Notes under the pieces: model-generated
The model's input: the letters and a program-made list of their open reading frames with translations, nothing else
Databases searched by the model: none
What the model was told of the DNA's origin: nothing
Shown: positions 24,729-36,018 of the stretch, piece by piece
Numbering within the stretch: position 1 is the stretch's first letter
Layout: each line of letters starts with the position of its first letter
Program-made: the position numbers and the translations under genes
Assembly (NCBI GenBank): GCA_029891385.1
Contig: CM057230.1
Span: forward strand, 15,823,372 to 15,887,371
Length of the DNA stretch: 64,000 nt
From: Erythroxylum novogranatense
Lineage: Eukaryota > Streptophyta > Magnoliopsida > Malpighiales > Erythroxylaceae
Direction of reading: 5' to 3'

Positions 24729-25000
24729 TGTTAGCAGAAAACAGTTTGGAACCGTAAAACAGAGCAGAACAGAGACAAAAGAAAATAGAGGAAAAGAGCT
24801 TATTGTTATATTTAAACTCAATAAAAACCTCTAAACATTCTTACTCTTTTATACAAGGAAGAGTTCTATCTGTTGCTATTATTCAGCCACCAACGGCACT
24901 ACTGCCTAAAGAATAGCTATAAACAATTGACTAGGAAAATAATGCCGAAATAATAGGACAACTAATAACAGAATAGAGAAAAACAAGTTTGACTTCAACA
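24729..25000 (-). repeat. 3' LTR of the young Copia element
   Basis: 272 bp; on the minus strand it runs TGTTGAAGTC to CTGCTAACA. The adjacent purine tract on the right (plus-strand TTCACCCCCTC) supports orientation. Confidence 0.95.
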
Positions 25001-25009
25001 TTCACCCCC

Positions 25010-28000
25010 TCAAACTTGTTTTACACCAATCTGGTCTCTGAGTCTGTAGAACCTCTGCCGTGCAAGTGGTTTTGTCAACACATCAGCCAGCTGCACTTCA
25101 GTTTCAGTATACTCTAGTTTAACATCTCCATTGTGAACACATTCTCGTATGAAATGGAACCTGGTGTCGATGTGTTTGCTTCGTTCATGATAAACCGGAT
25201 TCTTGGCTAAAGAAATCGCAGACTTATTATCAACTTTTAACACAGGTTTAACTTGACAATCTCCTCTCATACTTTCAATCAGCTTTGCAAGCCAAATTCC
25301 TTGACACGCACCCCCCGTTGCTGCAATGTATTCAGCTTCACATGAAGACAGGGCAACAATTCTTTGTTTCTGTGATACCCAGGTGATAGGACTTTCGCCA
25401 AGAAAAAACATGATTCCTGACGTGCTTTTACGATCATCGGTGTCACCAGCGAGGTCGCTATCACTATAGCCAACCAGCTCTTCAGAATCCTGATTTTTCT
25501 TATACACAATCCCCATTCCAATAGTACCTTTCACATATCTAAGTATTTGTTTAACTGCATTCATGTGTGATACTGTAGGAGTTTCCATATAACGGCTTAC
25601 AATACCCACGGAATAAGCTAAATCAGGACGAGTATTAACTAAATACCTCAAGCTTCCGATGATACTTCTGTACTCTGTCGCATCTACAAGTGGTTCACCA
25701 TCATGCCTGCTTAATTTGCTTCTCGGATCCATTGGAATGTGACAGCTATTGCAGCTAGACATCCCTGTTTTCTCAAGTATTTTGCTAGCATAACTTTTTT
25801 GACACAAAGTTATACAATCAGAATGTTGTTTCACTTCAATACCCAAATAATAACTCAAGTAACCCAAATCACTCATTTCAAATTTTCCCATCATCTCCTG
25901 TTTAAATCTTTCAATAAGTTTTCATTTGAACGGTGAGAATTAAATCATCAACATAAATTCCCACTACTGATTACATCATTCACTTCTTTTTCTTATAAAC
26001 TGCATGTTCAAATGAACACTTACTGAAATTGAGTGACTTTAGGCCTCGATCCACTTAGCGTTCCATGCCCTTGGGGCCTGCTTTAAGCCGTATAAAGCTT
26101 TTCTGAGTCTTAAAACTTTCTGCGGGTTGTTTTTTTCGATGAAGCCATCTGGTTGATTCACATAAACCTCCTCTTCGAGTTCTCCATTTAGAAACGCTGT
26201 TTTCACGTCCATGTGATGGACCTTCCATTGTTTTTGAGCTGCAAATGCAAGAATGGTTCTTACGGTTTCCATTCTTGCCACGGGTGCGAATACTTCTTTA
26301 TAATCCACACCGTACTTTTGCACATAACCCTTTGCTACAAGACGGGCTTTGTGCTTCACCACTTTTCCATCTGGATCCTTCTTTAACTTAAAAATCCACT
26401 TGAGTCCTACAGCCTGCTGATTTTTGGGCAACTCAGCAAGCTCCCACGTCCCATTTTTTCGGATTGAATCAATCTCCATTTGCATAGCTTGCCGCCAGCT
26501 TTCATTTTTAATTGCCTCTTCAAACTGTGTTGGCTCCTCCATGGACAAGAAGCACAGGCTAACTTCTTCATCCACTTCTCTGGTTTCATTGTAGATCTCT
26601 TGCAATGATCTAAACTTCCGTGGCGGGGTGGAGCTGCTTGAGTTTGAATTTGAAGTCTGTGTACTGGCAGAAGAGGATTGTACCGGAGTTAAGGGTGATA
26701 CATCCCCTTCCTCCATTGCAGCAGTAGCACCCCCTGCATCTCTCAACTGGACGGTGAAGGTACCGCCACTTTTCTGCCCTTCTTCTTGTTCTTCAACAGA
26801 CCATACCCAGCTTTTTCCTTCTTCGAAGATGACATCCCTGCTTATCATTATTCTGCCTTTGTTTGGATCATAAACCCGGTAAGCCTTCGACCCTTCTTCA
26901 TAACCGAGTAAAACTCCTTTTATGCTCCTATCATCAAGCTTTTGGAGATGAGATGTCATATGCTTGACATGAGCAAGACATCCAAATACACGTAGATCTT
27001 TGTATATTTGGAGTCTTCCCATACCAAGCCCGATAGGTGTCATCTTATGCACACTTTTAGTTGGGCATCTGTTCAACAAATAAACTGATGTTATCTGACC
27101 TCACCCCATGATATCTTGGCATATTCTTGCTCTTCATGATACTTCTGGTCATCTCCAGAACAGTTTGGTTTCTTCTCTCTACGACGCCGTTTTGTTGTGG
27201 AGAAAATGGTGCCGTAAGATGTCGCTTCACGCCTTCATCCTCGCAAAACTTCTTGAATTCAAGTGACAAGAATTCTCCTCCCCGATCTGTTCTAAAGCAT
27301 TTCAGTTTCTTCCCAGCTTCAGTTTCGGCCTGTTTCTTAAATTTTTTAAATGCTTCAAATGCTTCATTTTTGTATTTCAACAGGTAAATCCACATGAACC
27401 GTGAGTAATCATCAACAAGGAGTATAAAATACTTGTTACCTCCTGGTGTTGATGGCGAGATAGTCCACAGAGATCTCCATGAACTAATTCGGTTGCACTC
27501 CACTCTAAACACGGCAGTGTGGGGAAACGGTGTTCTGTGTTGTTTTCCTACCACGCACCCATCACATATCTGGTTCGAATGAGATATCTCCGGCAATCCC
27601 TTCACCATTTTTTGTTTTGAGAGCATATTTAATGCTTGGAAATTAAGGTGTCCATAACGTGAGTGCCAGAGCCAACTTTGATCTGCTATGCTTGCCATCA
27701 AACAGATTTTTCGTGCAACTTGAAGTTTCTTTGTGTACAACCTCGTTACGCCTCCTCACCTTGATCGAAGCTTGTTATCTCGTCATAAACTTTCTGAGTC
27801 CACCTCTTATGTCCACTCGTCCACCATTTTCGTCAAACTGACCAAGGCTGATTATATTGCTTCTCAATTTTGGAATGAAATATACATCAGTTAAGATCAA
27901 ATGTTCTTCATTTTTGCATTGGAATAACACTGATCCTAAGCCGTGTATACCGATTTCTGTCCCATCACCAATTTTCACATTTCCATTAATGAATAATCAA

Positions 28001-28090
28001 TTTCGGAGAAGCAATTTACATCACTTTGTCATGTGGTTACTACTGTCTTTGAATCGAGATACCACGTCTCTTTCACCTCGTTCCTTTTTC
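25010..28090 (-). pseudogene. Copia pol of the young element, broken by several frame shifts
   Basis: Minus-strand pieces in order: a damaged protease start (DSSNHMTK in place of DSGASNHMTG, near 28040); a GAG-pre-integrase segment (27978-27775); integrase with WLWHSRYGHLNFQAL, CDGCVVGKQHRTPF and KYFILLVDDYSRFMW (27740-27057); RT with WIFKLKKDPDGKVVKHKARLVAKGY and MDVKTAFLNGELEEEVYVNQP (27079-26039); the YVDD region near 25950 in another frame; and RT end plus RNase H (25894-25010), including GYSDSDLAGDTDDRKSTSG, ALSSCEAEYIAAT and NPVYHERSKHIDTRFHFIRE. At least six frame changes separate pieces that would form one polyprotein in a working element. Confidence 0.88.
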
Positions 28091-29133
28091 GCCGCCATAC
28101 AAGTTTCTCCTTGTAGAGCCTTTAGCTCACACGCTTCAATCATCAATAGGGCAGGTTCATCATCATCTTTTTCAGTCAGATTTGCTTGTTCATCCTTCTC
28201 TTTCGACAAGCATTCCGAGGCGAAATGCCCCATATTACCACAATTATAGCATTTGATTTTTGACTTATCAAACTTCTTTTTCTGTTGTGGTTCTTCCTCC
28301 TGCCTTTGATATCTTCCACCGTTTCTACCTCGATCACGTCCTCTTCCTCGTCCGCCTCTAGAACTTGTGGTTTCTTTCGATTTCCCTTTCTTCTTTGCTT
28401 CTTCCTTCGCCTTCCATTCTGCCTTTGTAAGAAGCACGGTTTCTTCAGATCTTATGCCATAGCTTAGAAGTCTTTCTTCATGTGCTTTGAGTGAACCTAT
28501 CACCTCCTCAATTGATTTGGTGGTTAGGTCACTAAATTCTTCAATTGTGGCCGCGATCTGTAGAAACTTTGACGAAACTGATCTCAACAGTTTCTTTACC
28601 ACTTTTTCGTCCTCTACAGCGTTGCCAAGGCTTCTTAATTTGTTTACAATGATCGTGAGTTTCCCTGAGAAATCATCAACGTTCTCAGAGTCGCTCATTC
28701 TCAATGCCTCGAACTCCCTCCATAATGACTGAGTCCTCACTTCTCTAACCTTGTCTGCCCCCTGGTTCATTGTTTTCAGCATGTTCCATGCTTCCTTTGC
28801 AGTCTTCTTCGCACCCAATTGAAGCAAGGTATCTTCTCCTATACCTTGGTAAATGGCAGCCAACGCCATCTTATCTCTGCGTCTATCAATCGGGCCAGGT
28901 GACTCAATTGCATCCCATACTCCTTGAGCCATCATAAAGACCTCCATCTTTATAGCCCATGCTGCGTAGTTACTTTTCGTCAGCATAGGATATTTTAAGG
29001 ATACCGAACCTTCTTTCTCGGGGAACAAGGCTCCTCCAGCTGTAGTAGAACTTTCTTCATTAGAGACTTCCTCTCTCTCTTTCTGTTCTCTCTCTCTCAA
29101 TATTCTAGCTCTCTCAATTTCAAGATGAGACAT
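28021..29133 (-). CDS. Copia gag of the young element, open frame of 370 codons
   Basis: The start ATG (29133) lies about 20 bases beyond the PBS, as usual. The N-terminus is charged (MSHLEIERARILRERE), then the capsid reads YPMLTKSNYAAWAIKMEVFMMAQGVWDAIE (about residues 49-78) and ends in a UBN2-type region. A Gly/Arg-rich stretch precedes the zinc knuckle CYNCGNMGHFASEC (about residues 295-308). The frame stops in the protease region, where an indel has altered the DSGAS motif. Gag itself appears intact and could encode a nucleocapsid protein. Confidence 0.85.
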   Translation of the reverse strand: MSHLEIERARILREREQKEREEVSNEESSTTAGGALFPEKEGSVSLKYPMLTKSNYAAWAIKMEVFMMAQGVWDAIESPGPIDRRRDKMALAAIYQGIGEDTLLQLGAKKTAKEAWNMLKTMNQGADKVREVRTQSLWREFEALRMSDSENVDDFSGKLTIIVNKLRSLGNAVEDEKVVKKLLRSVSSKFLQIAATIEEFSDLTTKSIEEVIGSLKAHEERLLSYGIRSEETVLLTKAEWKAKEEAKKKGKSKETTSSRGGRGRGRDRGRNGGRYQRQEEEPQQKKKFDKSKIKCYNCGNMGHFASECLSKEKDEQANLTEKDDDEPALLMIEACELKALQGETCMAAKKERGERDVVSRFKDSSNHMTK

Positions 29134-29152
29134 CTTTTGGCCTTGATCTTAA

Positions 29153-29166
29153 GGCTCTGATACCAA
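29153..29166 (-). other. Primer-binding site of the young Copia element
   Basis: On the minus strand TTGGTATCAGAGCC matches the initiator tRNA-Met complement used by most plant Copia elements, directly next to the 5' LTR. Confidence 0.9.
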
Positions 29167-29167
29167 T

Positions 29168-29439
29168 TGTTAGCAGAAAACAGTTTGGAACCGTAAAACA
29201 GAGCAGAACAGAGACAAAAGAAAATAGAGGAAAAGAGCTTATTGTTATATTTAAACTCAATAAAAACCTCTAAACATTCTTACTCTTTTATACAAGGAAG
29301 AGTTCTATCTGTTGCTATTATTCAGCCACCAACGGCACTACTGCCTAAAGAATAGCTATAAACAATTGACTAGGAAAATAATGCCGAAATAATAGGACAA
29401 CTAATAACAGAATAGAGAAAAACAAGTTTGACTTCAACA
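29168..29439 (-). repeat. 5' LTR of the young Copia element
   Basis: 272 bp, same sequence as 24729-25000. It begins next to the PBS and is followed by the right-hand target duplication. Confidence 0.95.
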
Positions 29440-30716
29440 TTCCACCGTTTCAATAAGGGAAGAGTTTTGGGCAATCGATACCCTCAACGGAGCCAGCGGG
29501 ATACCCAGATAACGGACAGGGAAAGCACCCTCAGGAAAGGCAACCATTTGTAGAATAGCATCTTTGGCCCCTCCAAGGACGCCGCCGAGAAAGATAGAAG
29601 ATTTAAGGGGGTTAAGCGACAGGCCAGCAACCAACCCAATTGTCTGCAGACCATCCATCAGCACACAGATGGAGGGAACGTCACCACGAGAGAAGAGCAT
29701 TAAATCGTCCGCGAAAGCAAGATGAGAGATACCCAACAATTGGCATTTCGGGTGATAGTTAAACTGCCCTTCAGACGTCCGCTGCTTAAGGTAACGGGAC
29801 AAATACTCTAAACACAAGAGGAACAGAGAGGGGGACATGGGATCCCCCTGACGTAAACCCCTACAGTCCCGAAACATACCATGGAGTGCGCCATTGAGAG
29901 AAACAGACTAAGTGGCCGTGGTCACACAAACCATAACCCAGGAGATAAATCGCTGGGGAAGCCTAAGCCGTGCAGCATCGCCTGAAGGAAATCCCAAGAG
30001 ACAGAGTGATAAGCCTTGGTGAGATCTACCTTAATCAGGATTCGGGGGGAAATTCTTTTTCGACTATAACCTCGTACAAGCTCTTGCGCCAAGAACACAT
30101 TATTCCGTAATCTGCGTCCTCCAACAAAGGCAGATTGGGCAGGGTCAATGAGGCTATCCAACTCCACAGCCAGCCTCCCCGTCAAGAGCTTGGAAATGAC
30201 CTTATAGACGACGTTTAAGCAGGAGATAGGCCTGAAATCAGTAACTCGCGGACGAGTGTTCTTAGGGATAACAGTGAGGGCGGTGTGGTTTAAACGCCTG
30301 AGGAGCTGACCCGTGTGAAAAAACTCCCGGACTGCCGCACAAACACTTGGGCCAACACAGGGCCATTGTCGTTTAAAAAAGGCGGAGGAGTAGCCATCGG
30401 GGCCTGGTGCCTTCTCACTCCCGATACGAAACAGAGTCAGCCTGATATCTTCATCCGAAAAGGGCGCAAGCAAGCGGGACTGAGCCTCAGGGCTAAGAAG
30501 CGGACCATTAGAGATAATAGCCGGGTCCACCCCGGAACAGGAAGGAGGAGTACCCAAGAGCTGAGAAAAATAATCAACAAACATGGTCGAAACTTCAGCA
30601 AGGGAGGTGGTCTCCGTGCCATCGTCCCGAGTGAGGTGGGTGATCATCTTGTTGCGGCTACGTTTCCGGGCCAGTGCATGAAAATACCGGGTACTTTTAT
30701 CCGCCTCCTGAAGATG

Positions 30717-32219
30717 TGTAAACTCATATGAAGCAACCAAAGAGTACAACTACAACTATAGCGGTACAGCCACAACCACATATAAGGGGCATTGTAGTCA
30801 AAAGCAAAGAACAGAGACGTAATTTATAACTGAATAAAGGAATTGCAGAAAATGGTGCGAATTTGGACCTGCAAAGCTGTTTAATTTAGCTAAAACAACA
30901 ACGTCATGAGTAAGGATTTGGCAAAACAACAACTCCTACGTCCCTTTCATCATCAGACTCTGTCTCTCTCTCTTAAAGACTGGAATGGAAGGTGAAAGAG
31001 AGTTGTATTTGTAAACAAACTATAATAATAATAATAATGATGCAACAATCTAACTTTTCTCCATGTTTCTCTGTCTAGATAGACAATGATATCAAGACAA
31101 AGAAAGAAGGACCTATAAATGTGGCAGTGAAGTCCAGCAAGCCAACTTTAGCTTCTTTGGGATTCTAAATTTTCCGAAAGCTGTACTTGCCGGAGCTTGT
31201 GATCATATTCAGCTAGAGCAGGTCTACCTCTCTCTCTATATCTAAAAATACACCATTTCTATACATTCCAAGTTCAAGTTTTGTGGTTATATATAATTTG
31301 GCAAACATGTTTCTTTAGATTTGCTTCATATATATATATAGGTCACCGTTCTTTTTTCTTTTCTCTTCTTCAACGCGTCAAATGCATCAGGGGCCATATC
31401 TCTGGATTTCATGATCACTAAATCTCTCCACTCATTGAGCTCAAAACATATGAAAGAACTAATTTCTTTTCTGATTCATGGACTTTCTTCATCTTTTCGT
31501 CGGCCCTTCTCTCTTACGATCATTTCTCGCTTTGTAGCAAAATTACTGTAGTGATCAAGGCGGGGCTTTCATGATGGTGTAATTTTTATGGAATTTCAAG
31601 ATCATTTTTTGTCAGCCTTTAATTGTACATCCTGACCGGATCTGAGTTGATGCACAAAGGAAACAACAAAACTCGCACATAGTACAACAAATTCAACACT
31701 CAAGAATCAAGATCGTTTTCTTCATACCCTTTTCGTATTTTCTTGGAACTGTCATCTTAAACTTCTTTCAGCTAAACTTTCTTTCAGGATCTACTTTCAA
31801 TTCCTTGGTTTCCTGTTCTCTCCTGTTTAATTTTCTTCTTTGATTTTTAACCTCAATATCTTAACGTAAAAACTCGTGCATTTTCGAAGAAAATGCAAGG
31901 TAAGTGATCATATAGGTTCACTATACGTGGATCTATGAGGAAGTCATTCCCCAAAAAACCTAGATTTGATGCCTACTGAAAGCTTAGACAGTCGCAGTGG
32001 ATTTCTACGCATCTTATTAACTAAGAGCTAAACTGTTCTTCTTAACTAATGATCTTTTTCTGCTTCCTAACTACAAAACTTTCTTCTTTCCTTTTCCTGA
32101 TAAAAAGCTTAAGGTTAAGAATTAAGATTATGTGGTTATTAATGAACTGAAGAAAATATGTCATGCATGAGATGCTTAGTGACTGACAGATTTCTATAGG
32201 TTTCGCAGCAAGCACAGAC
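30717..32219 (+). promoter_or_regulatory. Upstream region and 5' leader of the AGL11-type MADS-box gene
   Basis: No other gene is visible here. A TATA-like CTATAAAT lies at 31113-31120. A plausible non-coding first exon ends at 31221 (AGAGCAG before GTCTACC). A 5'-UTR intron would then run to an acceptor within TATAGGTTTCGCAG near 32200-32208, 11-20 bases before the ATG. A leader intron is common in this gene clade. CT/GA-rich runs at about 30957-30975 and 31227-31240 resemble the GA motifs bound by BPC factors at Arabidopsis STK. Exact ends are inferred, not proven. Confidence 0.45.
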
Positions 32220-35200
32220 ATGGGAAGAGGAAAGATTGAGATCAAGAGGATTGAGAACACTACTAATCGACAAGTAACGTTCTGCAAGCGAAGAAATGGA
32301 TTGTTGAAAAAAGCTTATGAACTGTCTGTCCTTTGCGATGCTGAAGTTGCGCTCATTGTCTTTTCTAGTCGTGGTCGTCTCTACGAGTACTCCAACAACA
32401 AGTATATGTTCTTTTCATTCTTCCATCTTTCATATCGCTATCTCATTTTCCTTCAGTTTTTCACATATATTATGCACTATACTCATAAATCATCTGATCT
32501 GATAAACTGATGCATGCAGTTTGTAATATGTTATACAGATGTTCGATCCATAGATCATATATGCAGACATCTTGAAAATGTAAATAGGGTATCTTCTGAA
32601 CGTGGTGCATAATAATAAAGATAAGGACCAGAAAAATTAGAGAAATCGTGCCAACCATTGGCGTGTTTATGTTCCCAACTTCCCATTTTTTGGCTTTCCA
32701 AGAACTAATCTGTCAGACTCATATTTAGATGCACATCAATTAGCTTATCAGCTTCAGATTGTTCTTCTGGGAGAAAAGGAACATACCATTAGATTTTTTT
32801 CTGATTATTGGCTCTCTTTAAGTATGATACACTTTTCATTCATTCATCATTTATATGTCGTGTTCACAGAGAATTTAAACAGTTTCTTGGCAGATTTTTT
32901 TTTATGCTTGTTCTTTTGGCTAAGCATGACTACAAGGTACCAAGTGTTCATAATGAATAAATAAGCTTCAAGTTCTGGAGCTTATAATTTGGAAGCTAAA
33001 TTTATGAGGTGAGGTCAAACAATAAGAAAAAGGCTTTGGTCTGTTTCATCAATATCATTTATTAATTTGTTAGTGAGTCTTGGGTCTGTTTTTTAGTTCA
33101 ATAGTAGCAGTCTTCTTTGCCAACTTATGAAGCAGAAGAGGTCGAACAAGTCAAAACTGAAAAACTTTCGTCTGACAAGAGCAAATGGCTCGAGTATATT
33201 ATCCATGTAGGCCTAACTGACTTGACGCCCACCATAGTTCAGTTTGTCCAATCCCTATGTCACATCTCTGAGTCCTCCAATGAATGCGCTTCTTCTTCTT
33301 TCACCAGCTTGCTTTAACAATCTTCCAACTCCCAATTCTTCGCTAGCATTGCATTATTATGCTTTATATTCCCGTGTCAGGGTTTTTGATCTTCTAGATT
33401 GGTACAAAGACTAAGTTTCTTTTAGTATATCACGTATTCAGTTTGCAACGCTTGATTCGCATTCAAGGGTTTAACTGCATCATAGCAAGAGATAAACTGT
33501 AGAAGGTGCGGAGAAGCACACCAACATAAGACCAAAGTTGACGATAAAATATGTACTGCAACTCCGCAAGTGTATGTTCAGGAGTATCCCTACTTTTTTC
33601 TCGTTTTCAAGGGTGCCATTTATGAGAATCAGTGCTTTTAAGCATCTCTGATATTTGCCACATTGGTTGTGTACGTACTAAGTTTCTCAGGTCTCTTATG
33701 TTTCCATTTTCAGCTTTCAGAGCTCCCCATATTTTGCCTGTTTCTTTTAGGCGAAAGTAAATCTTTAGATTCTCTTTTTATCCCAGTTCTCTTCACCCAA
33801 AAAGGGTTTGCTTCTTCCAGTTGCCCGGTTGATCCTATTCTGACTCCATTCTTAGGTTCAGTGAAATAAATGAGTACGGGAAGTAAGGATTGATTCCTGA
33901 ATTCTTCTTTAATTTTTTCATTTGTACGATAAGAATGAAGTTCAACCACACACTGCTCGGGAAATGAGGTTTTACATTTTCCTACAAATAACTAGAAAAT
34001 GGAAGAGAACTATATGTGATTAAGTCTTTTCAGCTTTGCCACCATTAGATTCTTTGCAATTTTCTCTTTTCTTTTCATCAATTCCTTCTTGGTGAATTGT
34101 TTTTAACTAAATCAAATTTGTTTTAGCAGCAGCATAAAATCAACTATAGAGAGGTACAAGAAGGCTTGCTCAGATAGTTCAAACACCAGCTCTATTACAG
34201 AAATCAATGCTCAGGTAGAAACACAGAACCCTACATGGAGACTAACCCTTAAATTAAGTTTCTCTTTGCTTCCTCTCACATATCTCTATTTGACTTTTAG
34301 CCAAAAGTGTGACACTTTTTTGTACATGAATCATGATCAGACAGCTAAAATCATAAATAAAAATTATATATCATTTTTAAATATTTTAATATTGGTCAAT
34401 AATAATAATAATTGCAAAGGGTTTTCTATTCCAGTAGATTTTTACAAGTATATGAACTGTTATATATTTATGTTGATTTGGCCTATATTGCAGTATTATC
34501 AGCAAGAATCAGCAAAGCTGCGACAACAAATTCAAATGCTGCAGAACTCCAATAGGTGGTCTCTTAATCATTGTTTATATGCTTCTGTTCTGGAAGCCTT
34601 GGAGACGTATAGTTATGAAATTAAAATGAACCAATTCAAATGAAGCATTAGTATCCTAAAATACTTAAAATTAAGAGTGACTGTAGTTCATTGTGAAGAG
34701 TTTTATATCTCAACTTAATATCTTAAAACTCGGATTCATTTGTAAATACAAATTACCCTTAATTATTATTCCTAATCAGTAACGGAATTTGACAACTTTG
34801 TGTAGATAAGTAGAATTTATCAATGAAACGCAGGTAATTATAAAGCCAACTTTTGGATGTTCACGTGCATGACTGATACTGCTTCTTTGCAATGTAGGCA
34901 CCTAATGGGCGACTCCTTGAGTGCTTTAACCGTGAAGGAACTAAAACAGCTGGAGAATAGGCTTGAAAGAGGTCTAAGCAGAATTAGATCCAAGAAGGTA
35001 AACACAAACATACATAGAATAACATGTTATGTACATCATGAGTATATTAACTTCACACTGCAACCAATTGAACACATGATTTATGCTTTACAATTAATTA
35101 GTTAAGCTTTTATCGCTCCGTTTGGCATGCGTAATTGCATCCCTAAGTAGCTTTGCCTGTTGCTTTAATGTTGGTTTTCCCTCTTATTGTGGAACTGTAC

Positions 35201-36018
35201 CAGCATGAACTCCTGCTTGCCGAAATTGAGTATTTGCAGAAAAGGGTAATATCTTTTACACTCATTTTGATTCCCTTCTCCATTGATTTTAACATATTTG
35301 ACGCCTTAAGCCTACATCTGCTTCTTCTTTATATGTATTTATATATTATAGGAGATTGAGATGGAGAATGAAAGTATTTATCTCCGCAGCAAGGTACATA
35401 GAAACACAGTTACTTACAATGAGTCACAAATTATGGCAAAAGTAGTGATGCAAATTGAAAAAAAATGGCATTGAACATGTCAGATAGCAGAAGTAGAGAA
35501 GCTTCACCAAGCAAACATGGTGAGTGATGCAGAGATGAGTGCAATCCAGGCATTGGCCTCTCGCAATTTCTTTGGACCAAGTATGATTGAGGGCGGAACT
35601 ACTGCATCTGCCTACTCATCCCACCCTGAAAAGAAAATTCTCCACCTTGGGTAAGCCGTCTCCCCCATCACCCACTATATCAATAATTTTATATTAATTA
35701 TAATTTAAAAAGGTAGCTAACTTAATACTAAAGAACTTAGTTATAACAAAGAGATATTAAAAATTCATAAATAAAATTACCAACATCATAAAAACATAAA
35801 ATAAAGTGAATTATATGTAAACATAAGAATTATAAATTATTATCTTAATATTTTAGTTTAAAAACTATTATTCCTAATTGCATACAACTTTAATTGGATT
35901 TGGTCCAATTTTCTGTAAAACCCCTCAGCAAGCTTTATTAGTTATTTCCTTCTTACTTAATAATGGTCCTTAACAAAACTGAAATTGATGAACCTCTGTG
36001 TTTCATTCATGCAGGTGA
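32220..36018 (+). CDS. AGL11: SEEDSTICK/AGL11-type MADS-box transcription factor, 226 aa, eight coding exons
   Basis: Exons 32220-32401, 34133-34214, 34494-34555, 34898-34997, 35204-35245, 35352-35393, 35484-35650 and 36015-36018 join to 681 bp with no frame break. The protein is type II MIKC: MADS domain residues 1-60 ([13 protein letters not shown]..., with [25 protein letters not shown]), I region to about 90, K domain about 90-175 ([45 protein letters not shown]), and a short C region ending KKILHLG, the clade signature. Arg-197 in ALASRNFF is encoded by 35562-35564. Family members specify ovule identity and seed-coat development as DNA-binding tetramers in the nucleus. The last intron splits the Gly-226 codon just before the stop; both spliced (TGA) and unspliced (TAA) forms end at the same residue. 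Intron 1 is 1.73 kb. Confidence 0.97.

Larger units (their letters stand above)
24729..29439 (-). mobile_element. Young Copia retrotransposon with identical LTRs, inserted in the LINE
   Basis: Two 272-bp LTRs (24729-25000 and 29168-29439) read the same base for base by eye. They are flanked by the direct repeat TTCCAC (24723-24728 and 29440-29445; 5 or 6 bp depending on boundary). On the minus strand the order is 5' LTR (right), PBS TTGGTATCAGAGCC at 29166-29153, gag, protease, integrase, RT, RNase H, a purine tract (GAGGGGGTGAA) just right of 25000, and 3' LTR (left). This is the Copia domain order. The element interrupts the LINE RT frame precisely. Several small indels break pol. Confidence 0.95.
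22869..30716 (-). mobile_element. 5'-truncated LINE (plant L1-type) split by a Copia insertion
   Basis: The 3' end is a run of 11 T on the plus strand (22869-22879), which is the poly(A) tail on the minus strand. The protein remnant is in two parts. 29446-30716 encodes LQEADKSTRYFHALARKRSRNK, then RT blocks EKAPGPDGYSSAFFK, FRPISCLNVVYKVISKLL, GLRQGDPMSPSLFLL and FADDLMLFSRG. The frame resumes at 24728-23970 with HWQEKSLSYAGRLVLVQSVI and a zf-RVT domain (PPKFSFIAWMCMLNRLPTKDNL, CPLCRIGDESVDHLFFAC). The endonuclease and ORF1 are absent, so the copy is 5' truncated. Stops and frame shifts are present. No target duplication was found. Confidence 0.88.

Noticed and set aside
33117..33317. Open frame of 66 codons in the first coding intron of the AGL11-type gene
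   Set aside because: No recognisable similarity. It lies between well-defined splice sites and its length is within chance expectation.
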